DNA from: JADHLJ01 sp038146985
Lineage (GTDB): Bacteria > Pseudomonadota > Alphaproteobacteria > Thalassobaculales > Thalassobaculaceae
Assembly (NCBI GenBank): GCA_038146985.1
Contig: JAYQSQ010000019.1
Location: 1 to 64,000, forward strand
Length of the DNA: 64,000 nt
Reading direction: 5' to 3'
A program made the position numbers and the translations under genes. Position 1 is the stretch's first letter; each line of letters opens with the position of its first letter. Positions 55,312 to 64,000 of the stretch are shown one piece after another. The notes below the pieces were generated by a model. That model did not search any database and was not told the origin of the DNA. It saw only the letters and a list, made by a program, of their open reading frames with translations.

Positions 55312-56196
55312 CTAGGAAGCGGCGGCCGGGGCGGCCACTGCGTGGTCGAGCGTCGAAACTCTTTTCAGTTCCCGCCGTTCACCGAGGTCGAACGCCCGGC
55401 CCCGGTGCAGGGTCGTCCGGTTGTCCCAGACAACCAAGTCCCCGACCTTCCAGCTGTGCCGGTAGACGAAATCCGGGTGCGTCGCCGCTTCGAGAAGATC
55501 CATCAGCAGCAGGCGGGCTTCCGGGACCGTCATGCCGTGAATTGCCCGAGAATGCGCGCCGATGAACAGGAACGGCGCGCCGGTATCGGGGTGATGGCGC
55601 ACAAGCGGCCAGTCGACCGGGGGGAAGGTCTGCCGCTGGGTCTCGTCGTAGTTGGTATCGCCCAGGGCGAGGCGGGAATGCAGGGCGTCATGCTCGGCGA
55701 CCAGGCCGTTCAGCCGGTCCTTGGTTCTGGCCGGCAGCCGGTCATAGGCGGCCCGCATGTCGGCGAACTCGGTTTCCCCGCCCCAGCTCGTGGTCACGAC
55801 CGACAGCAGGAAGGAATACTTCGCGGCCGGCCTTTGGAACGAGCTGTCGCTGTGCCATAGCTGATTGGCGATGTTGCCCACGATCTTGCGGTGATCCCGG
55901 GCGACCAGGGCGCCGTCGGGGCCGACATTGGACATGTCGAGGGTTTCCTCGTGCTTGAAGCGGGTCGGCGCCCGCGAGACCCGTTTGAAGCCGATATCCA
56001 GGTCTCCGAAACCGCGGGCAAAGCGGTGCAGGCCGTCCTCGTCGAGCGCGGTTTCCGGAAAAACCAGTACCGCGTGCTCGGCCATCGCCGCGTCCAGAGC
56101 CGCGATCTCGTCGGCGCTGAGCGAGCGGTTGAGGTCGAGGCCGGTGACCCGGGCCGCGAAGGTCCGCGCGAGAGGTTCGAAACCCGGGACCGTCAT
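55312..56196 (-). CDS. TauD/TfdA-family alpha-ketoglutarate dioxygenase
   Basis: A 294-residue Fe(II)/2-oxoglutarate dioxygenase. The metal ligands are in QLWHSDSSF (His-x-Asp, about 113-117) and the distal His in NRTTLHRGRAFD, where the Arg binds 2-oxoglutarate. ETEFADMRAAYDRLPA is the family's conserved middle. Subfamily is closer to TfdA-like enzymes than to taurine dioxygenase, but the substrate is unknown. It overlaps hemB by 4 bp (ATGA) and is therefore translationally coupled to it. Confidence 0.87.
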   Translation of the reverse strand: MTVPGFEPLARTFAARVTGLDLNRSLSADEIAALDAAMAEHAVLVFPETALDEDGLHRFARGFGDLDIGFKRVSRAPTRFKHEETLDMSNVGPDGALVARDHRKIVGNIANQLWHSDSSFQRPAAKYSFLLSVVTTSWGGETEFADMRAAYDRLPARTKDRLNGLVAEHDALHSRLALGDTNYDETQRQTFPPVDWPLVRHHPDTGAPFLFIGAHSRAIHGMTVPEARLLLMDLLEAATHPDFVYRHSWKVGDLVVWDNRTTLHRGRAFDLGERRELKRVSTLDHAVAAPAAAS

Positions 56197-57242
56197 CCCC
56201 GTTTCAGCAATTTAGCGGCATCGACCGAGAAATAGCTCAAAACCCCGTCGGCGCCGGCACGTTTGAAGGCCATCAGGCTCTCCATCATGCATTTTTCGCC
56301 GTCGATCCAACCGTTCAAGGCGGCAGCCTGGATCATCGAATATTCCCCCGAGACCTGGTAGCCGTAGGTCGGCATGCCGAACTTGTCCTTCACCCGGCGG
56401 ATCACGTCGAGATACGGCATGCCGGGCTTGACCATGACCATGTCCGCCCCCTCGGCGATATCGAGGGCAACCTCGCGCAGCGCCTCGTCGGTATTGGCGG
56501 GATTCATCTGATAGGTCGCCTTGCTGGCGGTGCCGAGAGTCGAGGCCGAGCCGACCGCCTCGCGGAACGGGCCATAGAACCCTGAGGCGTATTTGGCCGA
56601 ATAGGCCATGATCTGCACATGCTGGTAGCCATGCACGTCCAGGGCATGGCGCACCGCACCGATGCGCCCGTCCATCATGTCCGAGGGCGAAATCACGTCG
56701 CAGCCGGCTTCGGCCTGGATCAGCGCCTGATGGCACAGCACGTCGACGGTCTCGTCGTTGACGATCTCGCCGTTCTCGTCCAGCAAGCCGTCATGGCCGT
56801 GGCTGGTGAACGGGTCGAGCGCCACGTCGCATTGCACGCCGATCTCCGGATGCGCTTCCTTGATGGCCCGGATCGCCCGGCAGACCAGATTGTCCTCCTG
56901 GATCGAGATCGAGCCGCGCGCGTCCTTCAGATCCGGCTCGATGAAGGGAAAGATCGCCACCACGGGAATGCCGAGACCCGACGCCTCGCCCACGGCGTCG
57001 GCGACGGTGTCGCAGGAATAGCGGACCACGCCGGGCATCGCCTCGACCGGCTCGCGCAGATTGTTCCCTTCGCGCACGAAAATCGGCCATATGAAGTCGG
57101 CCGGCGTCAGGACATTCTCCTGCGTCAGCCGGCGCGACCAGTCGGTGCGGCGGTTGCGGCGCATGCGCGTCGTGGGGAAGGCGGGGCCGGTCTGTACCGG
57201 AGCGGATCGCGCGGCTTCGCGAACCTTGCCATTGAAGGGCAT
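56193..57242 (-). CDS. hemB: Porphobilinogen synthase (delta-aminolevulinate dehydratase)
   Basis: A 349-residue HemB. Both active-site lysines are visible: IMAYSAKYASGFYGPFR and MVMVKPGMPYLD. The metal loop reads CDVALDPFTSHGHDGLL, without the three cysteines of zinc enzymes, so it is the Mg2+/K+-type found in alphaproteobacteria. It joins two 5-aminolevulinates into porphobilinogen for heme and related tetrapyrroles. The start has GGAAAGG upstream. The coupled dioxygenase is an uncommon neighbour. Confidence 0.95.
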   Translation of the reverse strand: MPFNGKVREAARSAPVQTGPAFPTTRMRRNRRTDWSRRLTQENVLTPADFIWPIFVREGNNLREPVEAMPGVVRYSCDTVADAVGEASGLGIPVVAIFPFIEPDLKDARGSISIQEDNLVCRAIRAIKEAHPEIGVQCDVALDPFTSHGHDGLLDENGEIVNDETVDVLCHQALIQAEAGCDVISPSDMMDGRIGAVRHALDVHGYQHVQIMAYSAKYASGFYGPFREAVGSASTLGTASKATYQMNPANTDEALREVALDIAEGADMVMVKPGMPYLDVIRRVKDKFGMPTYGYQVSGEYSMIQAAALNGWIDGEKCMMESLMAFKRAGADGVLSYFSVDAAKLLKRG

Positions 57243-57363
57243 GGCGCGGCCTTTCCATCTGTTGATCGGTCTGAAAATATACTAAGGCTGTAACCCAGTT
57301 GAGGAAAGTGTCTCGACATCGTGGTCGAGCGGACACGAATTGGATTTGGGGAGAGGGCAGGCC

Positions 57364-58281
57364 ATGCGCATCGTCATCAACGGACAACAGGCTTTCGGCA
57401 AGGCTTGCCTGGACGCGATTATCGAAAAAGGTGTCGACGAGGTGGTTGCGGTCTATACCGCGCCGGATGCCGAGGGCCGGCCCTTCGATCCGATCAAGCA
57501 GGCAGCCCTCGATCACGGCCTGGAAGTGCGCCAGCCGGACAACTACAAGGACGAGGACGTGCTCGCCGAACTCAGGTCCTGGAACGCGGATTTCATGGTC
57601 CTGGCCTTCGTGACGATCTTCGTGCCCGAGGCGGCGCGGAACATTCCCAAGCACGGCACCATCTGTTTCCACCCGTCTCTGCTGCCGCTGCACCGGGGGC
57701 CTAGCTCGATCAACTGGCCGATCATCTGGGGGGCGAAGAAGACGGGCCTCACGATCTTCTGGCCCGATGACGGCCTGGATGAGGGCGAGGTACTGTTGCA
57801 GAAGGAGGTCGAGATCGGTCCCGAAGACACGCTCGGAACGGTCTATTTCGACAAGATCTTCCCGCTCGGCGTCGCGGCGGTGCTGGAATCCATCGACCTC
57901 GTGCGCGACGGCAAGGCACCGCGCCTATTGCAGGACGAGTCCAAGGCCACCTACGAGAGCTGGTGCCGGGCGGGTAACGCCAAGATCGACTGGGAGCGTT
58001 CCGCCGGCGAGGTCTACAACCTGATCCGAGGCTGCAACCCGTCGCCCGGCGCCTGGACCACCCTCAATGGCGAGACCCTGCAGATCTTCGATTGCGAGCG
58101 CGCCGACGGCTTGGGCCGTCCCGGACGGATCTGCGCCGTGGACGGTGAAAGCTTCACCATTAACGCCGGCCTTGGCGGGATAAAGGTGAAGCGCGTTCGG
58201 CTGGGCAAGGGCGGCAAGGTCAAGGCGTCTGAATTCCTGGCGGAAAACCCGCTGGAGATCGGTGCGCGCCTGGGGACCTAG
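57364..58281 (+). CDS. Formyltransferase family protein (Fmt/ArnA-like)
   Basis: A 305-residue protein with the formyl-THF hydrolase-like fold: FHPSLLPLHRGPSSINWPI (catalytic His and SLLP motif, about 102-120) and DDGLDEGEVLLQKEVEI (catalytic Asp near 138-143). The C-terminal 100 residues match the OB-like formyltransferase C domain. It differs from housekeeping Fmt in having an early GQQAFGKACLDAI and resembles methionyl-tRNA formyltransferase-like enzymes that act on amino sugars or amino acids. ATG 57364 is preceded by GAGAGGG. Confidence 0.82.
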   Translation: MRIVINGQQAFGKACLDAIIEKGVDEVVAVYTAPDAEGRPFDPIKQAALDHGLEVRQPDNYKDEDVLAELRSWNADFMVLAFVTIFVPEAARNIPKHGTICFHPSLLPLHRGPSSINWPIIWGAKKTGLTIFWPDDGLDEGEVLLQKEVEIGPEDTLGTVYFDKIFPLGVAAVLESIDLVRDGKAPRLLQDESKATYESWCRAGNAKIDWERSAGEVYNLIRGCNPSPGAWTTLNGETLQIFDCERADGLGRPGRICAVDGESFTINAGLGGIKVKRVRLGKGGKVKASEFLAENPLEIGARLGT

Positions 58282-58375
58282 ACGGTCGGCTACGGCAACT
58301 CGGGAAAATTTCCACGAGGCATCGGTACCGGATTTAAGCTTACGCCTTTCGGGTCGGCGTTGAAGGGTGTCCGCC

Positions 58376-61300
58376 ATGAAGCTGTCTCTGCGCATTCCGC
58401 TCATGTTTGTCGCGCTCATGCTCCTGGCGGTCGGAAGTGTCGCCGGGATCTCCTCGTGGCGGACCGGAACGGCGCTGGAAGATCAGGCGCGGGAGCGCCT
58501 GATCGGCTTCCGGGAAACGCGGGCCGCGGCTGTCGAACGCTTCCTTGAGGAATTGGAAGCGCGGATGGTTTCGATCGCGACGACACCGTCGACCGAGGAG
58601 GCGTTGCGCGAGTTTTCCTTCGCCCTGCCCTTTGTGGACAACGACGTCTCCAAGGCTCGCGACATATTGTTGAACCTGAACGCCTCGGGCGGCTTGGACG
58701 ATCCGGACGCCGAGGTGCCGGCGGAGCAGGCGGAACGGACCAGTCATTACCGCGACGTCCACGGCTTGTATCACCGCTATTTCTAGGCGCTCGGCGCGCT
58801 GCCGGGCCTCAACGACATTCTTTTGGTGAGCCGGACCGGCGTGGTGCTTTATTCGGTCGCCAAGTCCGAGTTGTTCGCGACCGATTTGCGGAGTGGACCG
58901 GTGCGCGATCGAGCCGCCGCACAGTTGTTTGAGAAACTTGCCGGCGGCCGGGTGCCCGGGCAAGTCCTCTATGCCAACGCGGAGCCGGATCCGGCGCATG
59001 ACGGCGCCGACCCAATCTACGTGGGGACCGGCATCATGCTGACTGAGCACGGCGACCGCGACAGCGCGACTTTTGTCGGGGCGGTCATCGTGTCGATGGC
59101 ACCGGCCGCGTTGAATGGGATCATGGCGTCGAACGCTGGAATGGGAGATACCGGCGAGACTTATCTCGTCGGGCCCGACGCCGTACTGCGCTCGGGTTCG
59201 CGTTTCGTGTCGGACGCGATTGGCCGCCAGGGAGTGGACACGCCCGCCGTGACCGAGGCGTTGAACGGGGCGTCCGGAGTGAGCGTGATTTCGGATTATC
59301 GCGGCGTCCCGGTATTGTCGGCGTACCGTCCCGTCGAGGTCTTCGGCGAGCGTTGGGCGCTTCTGGCGGAGATCGATCGCGACGAGATTTTCGGCCCCGC
59401 TGACCGCGCGACTCTGGAAACCCTTTGGGTGTCGGCTCTGGTTCTGGCGCTGGCGACGCTGCTGGCGGTTTCGGTCAGCCGCTCGATCTCCGCGCCGATT
59501 ATGGGGCTTTCGCGCGTGATGCAGCAGATCACCGCGGCACGCGAATCCGGCCAGGAAGCAAGCACGGTGCCCCCGTTTTCTCTCGACGGTAAACCGGCGC
59601 CCGAGGTTTTGGGCATCGCGAACAGTTTTCAGTCCTTCGTCGATGCCGTGGAGCGCGGCGAAAGGCGCCTTGAGGCGCAAACCCAGGTTCTGAACGCGGT
59701 CCTGGCGAGCATGCGGGACGGAATCTTGTTGGTCGACCAGGATCTAAAAGTGGTCCTCACGAACCCGTCCTATGCCGCCATGGCGAAGCGTTTCAATGAG
59801 CCCTGGGAAGTTGGGGCGCCGTGCGAAAGCGTTATTCGAGGTCGCGAGGACACGACCGGTGATGGCGATGCCCTGGAGAAACGAAAGCTCGCGCTGCTTG
59901 CGGAAAACTCGGACATCATCGAACGGCACTACGCGGATGATGCGATCTTTGAGGTGCAGAGCGCGGTGGTACCGGGGCATGGCGCGATCTTGAGTTTCCG
60001 CGACATCACCAAGCGCAAGATTGCGGAGCGTGAGGCCGCGACGCAGGCACGCCATGTGGATATCGCGTTGGAATACATGTCCGACGCCATGTCGATGGTC
60101 GACAAGGATCTTCGTTTCGTTCTTTTCAATTCCAAATACGCCACCCTGGACGACCGTCCCGAGGATCTGGTCCAGATCGGCAATTCGATCGAACGCCTGA
60201 TCCGCTACAACGGCGAGCGGGGATGGTTCGGTGGGGAGGATTTTGAACAGGCCGTCCAGACCCGGATGGAGGCGCTGCGCGAAAAGCGCAATCTGACGAC
60301 GGAGTTGAATACGACCGACGGTCGGGTCATGGAGATGACGCAGATCCGCACGCCAGAAGACGGGCTGGTTTTCGTGCTGCGTGACGTGACCGATCACAAG
60401 AGGGACCAGGAGGAACTTGCCGTCGCGAAGCAGGCGGCGGATCAGGCGAGTGCAGCGAAGAGCATGTTCCTAGCGAATATGAGCCATGAGATCCGGACGC
60501 CGATGAACGCGATTATCGGCCTGTCGCATCTCGCGTTGAAGACCGATCTGACCGACCAGCAGCGCGACTATGTCGGCAAGATCAACGCGTCGGGCAGGGC
60601 GCTTCTGGAGATCATCAACGACATCCTCGACATCTCCAAGATCGAGGCGGGACGCGTCAGTCTGGAGAACATTCCATTCGAACTCGACCACGTGGTTGCG
60701 GAGGTGTCCGACCTGGTCGGTTTCCGTGCCAAGGAGAAGGGGCTCGAACTGCTGTACGAAGTGCCGCTGGATGTGCCGACGCACTTGTCGGGGGATCCGA
60801 CGCGCCTGCGGCAGATCTTGCTCAATCTGGCCGGCAACGCCGTCAAGTTCACGGAAAACGGCGAGATCGTCGTGTCGGTGTCGCGGGCCGAGGAAGCCGG
60901 TGATCCGCAAGCCGGCGATGCGAGCATCCGCCTGCTCTTCGAGGTGAGCGACACCGGCATCGGCATGACCGACGAGCAGATGGGCCGGCTATTCGAGTCC
61001 TTCTCCCAAGCGGATGCGTCGACAACACGGAAGTTCGGCGGCACCGGGCTGGGTCTTTCGATCTCCAAGCAATTGACGGAGTTGATGGGCGGCGAGATCG
61101 GCGTGCGCAGCGAGCCCGGCAAGGGCAGCACCTTCTATTTCACGGCGAGTTTCGGGCTGCGCGAGGAGGCGCTCCAACCGAGGACGCGCGATGCGGCTGA
61201 CCTGGCCGGTCGGCGGATCCTCGTGGTCGACGACAACGAGACGGCGCGGCGGATCCTGACCGAGACCCTGACGGCCATGTCGTTCGAGGTGACCGCCGTG

Positions 61301-62437
61301 GAATCGGGCGAGGCGGCGATCGCGGAAGTTGAGCGCCTGGCCAATGATCCCGACGGTATCCCCTATGACGTGGTCTTCATGGATTGGATGATGCCGGGTA
61401 TCGACGGTATCGAGGCGACGCGGCGTTTGACCGGCGCCGCGCCGGGATCGCCGCCGCCGCCGACGGTGATCATGATGACCGCCTTCGACAGGACCGATGT
61501 AAGCGCGGAGGCCGAGGCGGCGGGCGCACGGGCGTTTCTCGAAAAGCCGGCGGGACCGTCCACCATCCTGGACACCGTGATGGACGTGCTCAGGCTCGAG
61601 TCCGGTCTGGCGAAACGGGATGGCGCCGACGCCGTTTCAGCCTCCATCAACGGGGTTCGCCTGCTGCTCGCCGAGGACAACGAGATCAACCAGCAGGTCG
61701 CCAGGGAGATCCTGGAAGGCGCCGGTGCGACGGTCGAGATCGCGGATAACGGCATGATTGCGGTGGCCGCGATCTTTCAGCGGCGCGACGAGTTCGACGC
61801 CGTGCTGATGGACCTCCAGATGCCGGAAATGGACGGCTATGAAGCGACCCGGACAATCCGGGGCGTGGTCGATGCGGAGGACTTGCCGATCATCGCCATG
61901 ACGGCCCATGCGTCGGACGAGGAGCGGGAGAAGTGCCGGGCGGCCGGCATGAACGACCATGTCTCGAAACCGGTCGACCCGCGCCAGCTGATCGAGACCA
62001 TCGCCGCCTGGACCACGCCGACGCCGGTTGACGAGGTCGGCGCGGGTGCAGCGACGGAAAGCGCGGCTCGCGCCCGGGAGACCGCCGGCGATCTTCCCGA
62101 CCGATTGCCGGGAATCGAAATCGGCGAAGGCGTCGAGCGGGTTGGAGGAAATGCGAAGCTCTATCGGAACCTTCTGCGGACATTTCTGGAGACCAGGGCC
62201 GACGCGCTGACGGATCTCGACCAGATGCTGGAAAACGGCGCACTCGAGGATGCCACGCGTCTGGCGCATAGCATCAAGGGCGTAAGCGGTAATATCGCGG
62301 CGAACCGCCTGTTCGAGGCGTCGGCGGCGCTGGAGGTTGCGTTGAAGGCCGAGGCGGGGGCCGATCTGGCTGACCGGCTGCACGAGTTTAGAGAGGCCCT
62401 GCCGGAAGTTCTGGTCTCGATTGAATCGCTTTCCTGA
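58376..62437 (+). pseudogene. Large hybrid histidine kinase interrupted by an in-frame TAG at codon 137
   Basis: The reading frame is continuous over 1,354 codons except for TAG at 58784-58786. Before it come a membrane anchor (about 5-25) and the start of a periplasmic sensor. After it, in the same frame, come the rest of the sensor (DILLVSRTGVVLYSVAK), TM2 and HAMP (about 350-400), two PAS domains, HisKA (NMSHEIRTPMN, His about 703), the HATPase, two receivers (FMDWMMPG, about 1002; LMDLQMPEMDG, about 1145) and an HPt domain (AHSIKG, about 1298). Everything but the stop looks intact, suggesting a very recent nonsense mutation, suppression or a base error. Confidence 0.85.
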
Positions 62438-62550
62438 TATACGCGGATGAGAGATGGAACCTCACGAGGTTGCGTTCAGGGGGACGATGAATTCTGTGGC
62501 ACCGAGCAACGGGCTTTCGCTTATGCTGGCGAGAGGCGGGGAGAACCGAC

Positions 62551-62964
62551 ATGTCGAATGAAAAGACAGCGAAGTCCGGCACGGTGCTGGTCGTCGACGA
62601 CGATCCCGAAATCAGGCTGTTGGCCACGGAAATCCTGAGGGCCGAGGGTTACACCGTCTTCGAGGCGGAGGACGCAAGCCGGTGCATGAAATGGCTGAAT
62701 GTCGTTCAGCCGTCGCTGATCCTGCTGGACGTGAACATGCCGGAGGTCGACGGTTATCGGCTGTGCAAGACCATTCGCGAGACCTATCCGTCGCTGCCGG
62801 CGACGATTCTTTTCGTGACGTCGAACAAGACCGCCGACGATGTGATGATGTCCCGCAAGGTTGGCGGCGACTATTTTCTGACCAAACCGTTCACCGCGAT
62901 CCAGCTGGTCGCCGGAATCAAGAAGGCGGTCATCATGAAGCGGCGTCAACTGATGGGCGGATGA
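62551..62964 (+). CDS. Single-domain response regulator (CheY-like)
   Basis: A 137-residue stand-alone receiver. The acidic pair lies in VVDDDPE (16-18), the phosphoacceptor in ILLDVNMPEVDGY (Asp60), the Thr/Ser switch in LFVTSNK, and the lysine in LTKPF (Lys112). It follows the interrupted hybrid kinase by 113 bp and is a natural partner for its HPt domain. There is no output domain, so it acts through protein contacts. Confidence 0.88.
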   Translation: MSNEKTAKSGTVLVVDDDPEIRLLATEILRAEGYTVFEAEDASRCMKWLNVVQPSLILLDVNMPEVDGYRLCKTIRETYPSLPATILFVTSNKTADDVMMSRKVGGDYFLTKPFTAIQLVAGIKKAVIMKRRQLMGG

Positions 62965-63000
62965 CGCGTCGGCCCGGGTAACGCGACGAGACTTCACGGC

Positions 63001-64000
63001 ATGGACTTTCAGCTTTCAGAGGAACAGGTTGCGATCCGCGAGATGGCACGCAATTTCGCGGCGGATCATTTCGCGCCCAACGCCGCGCGCTGGGATGCCG
63101 AGGAGATCTTTCCGGTTGACGAACTGCGCATGGCCGCGGCGCTGGGCCTTGCCGGCATCTATGTGTCCGAGGAGGTCGGCGGTTCCGGTCTCGGGCGGCT
63201 CGAAGCGGCGATTGTGTTCGAGGAACTGGCCGCGGCCTGCCCGTCGACCGCGGCCTATCTGTCGATCCACAACATGGTCGCCTGGATGATCGACCGCTTC
63301 GGCGGCGACGAGATCCGCCAGCGGTTCCTTCCGCGGGTCACCTCCATGGACGCGATGGCAAGCTATTGCCTGACCGAGCCCGGCGCGGGCTCCGACGCCG
63401 CCTCGCTGCGGACCAAGGCAACGAAGGACGGCAGCAGCCACTATGTGCTGAACGGCGCCAAGGCCTTCATATCCGGGGGGCCGACCAGCGACGTCTACGC
63501 GGTCATGTGCCGGACGGGGGACGAGGGGCCGCGCGGGGTATCCTGCGTACTGGTCGAGGCGGGGACGCCGGGCCTCTCCTTCGGCGCCAAGGAACGCAAG
63601 CTCGGCTGGAACAGCCAGCATACCGCAATGGTGAATTTCGAGGATTGCCGTGTGCCGGCGGAAAATCTCGTCGGCGCCGAGGGGGACGGCTTCAAGATCG
63701 CGATGGCCGGGCTGGATGGCGGGCGGATCAATATCGGTGCCTGCTCCATCGGCGGTGCCCGCGCGGCGCTGGAGGCGGCTCGCAGCTACGCCAAGGAACG
63801 CAATCAGTTCGGCCAGCCGATCGCCGAGTTCCAGGCAATCCAGTTCAAGCTCGCGGATATGGCAACCGAACTGGATGCCGCCCGGCTGATGATTCACCGG
63901 GCCGCCGACAGTCTGCAGCGCCGGGACCCGCAGGCGACCGTGCACTGCGCCATGGCGAAACGGATGGCGACGGATATCGGCTCGGCGGTCTGCAACGAGG
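63001..64000 (+). CDS. Acyl-CoA dehydrogenase, N-terminal 333 residues (runs off the window)
   Basis: Starts MDFQLSEEQVAIREMARNFA and stays open to the end of the window. Flavoprotein landmarks are SYCLTEPGAGSDAASLRT (FAD/substrate region), GAKAFISGG, RKLGWNSQHTAMVNFEDCRVP and the helix RNQFGQPIAEFQAIQFKLADM. The catalytic Glu lies beyond the window. VGGSGLGRLEAAIVFEELA with STAAYLSIHNMV suggests an isobutyryl-CoA or short-branched-chain dehydrogenase, so valine breakdown is a reasonable guess. Confidence 0.9.
   Translation, partial: MDFQLSEEQVAIREMARNFAADHFAPNAARWDAEEIFPVDELRMAAALGLAGIYVSEEVGGSGLGRLEAAIVFEELAAACPSTAAYLSIHNMVAWMIDRFGGDEIRQRFLPRVTSMDAMASYCLTEPGAGSDAASLRTKATKDGSSHYVLNGAKAFISGGPTSDVYAVMCRTGDEGPRGVSCVLVEAGTPGLSFGAKERKLGWNSQHTAMVNFEDCRVPAENLVGAEGDGFKIAMAGLDGGRINIGACSIGGARAALEAARSYAKERNQFGQPIAEFQAIQFKLADMATELDAARLMIHRAADSLQRRDPQATVHCAMAKRMATDIGSAVCNE

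Overview
The window is a GC-rich, densely coded stretch of a bacterial chromosome. Its flagellar set (FlbD-type sigma-54 regulator, FlhF/FlhG, FliF/FliH/FliN), a porphobilinogen synthase without the zinc cysteines, and frequent GTG/TTG starts suggest an alphaproteobacterium, perhaps Rhodospirillales-like. The taxon is inferred from gene content only.

Region 1 (1-10.1 kb) is part of a prophage or phage-derived element. An S24-type repressor and a Cro-like gene diverge from an operator region. Rightward lies an early replication/recombination operon: PD-(D/E)XK nuclease, SSB-like protein, primase-helicase, a cluster of GTGTGGAC repeats, RuvC-like resolvase and small conserved phage proteins. 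Downstream of the repressor is an accessory operon with a secreted SUMF1-fold protein. The region ends with an orphan HipB-like regulator and a DUF1778/GNAT toxin-antitoxin pair. No integrase, terminase or structural gene is in view.

Region 2 (10.3-18 kb) is a phosphorus-acquisition locus: a PhnCDEE ABC transporter, a class IIA HAD hydrolase, a Na+/Pi cotransporter with PhoU-like domain, and a fatty-acid-hydroxylase family membrane enzyme. Convincing Pho-box repeats precede phnD and the Pi cotransporter gene.

Region 3 (18.0-33.1 kb) has almost no intact gene. It is a continuous run of frameshifted, stop-ridden remnants: an unknown gene, an IS3-family element, a sensor kinase, a MetE-like methyltransferase, an Asp/Glu racemase, a DEAD-box helicase, then an almost complete legionaminic/sialic-acid pathway (LegF/NeuA, Gfo/Idh oxidoreductase, LegI/NeuB, LegG/NeuC, LegC, LegB, LegH/NeuD). 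The flanks are clean, so either a 15-kb block has decayed together or this part of the assembly is poor.

Region 4 (33.1-43.1 kb) continues the sugar theme with intact genes: a PtmE-like CBS-nucleotidyltransferase, a PseA/WbpG-type amidotransferase with its HisF/HisH ammonia-delivery partners, a PtmA-like dehydrogenase, then a kappa-GST-like isomerase, an acyl-CoA ligase, a TIGR04372-type glycosyltransferase and a HAD hydrolase. Region 5 (43.1-55.0 kb) is a single leftward flagellar operon fliF-fliH-fliN-motA-flbD-flhA-flhF-flhG-fliK. A nonulosonate cluster beside a flagellar operon fits flagellin glycosylation.

Region 6 (55.3-64 kb) holds a TauD-like dioxygenase with hemB, a formyltransferase, a large hybrid histidine kinase interrupted by one in-frame TAG, a CheY-like receiver and the start of an acyl-CoA dehydrogenase gene that runs off the window.
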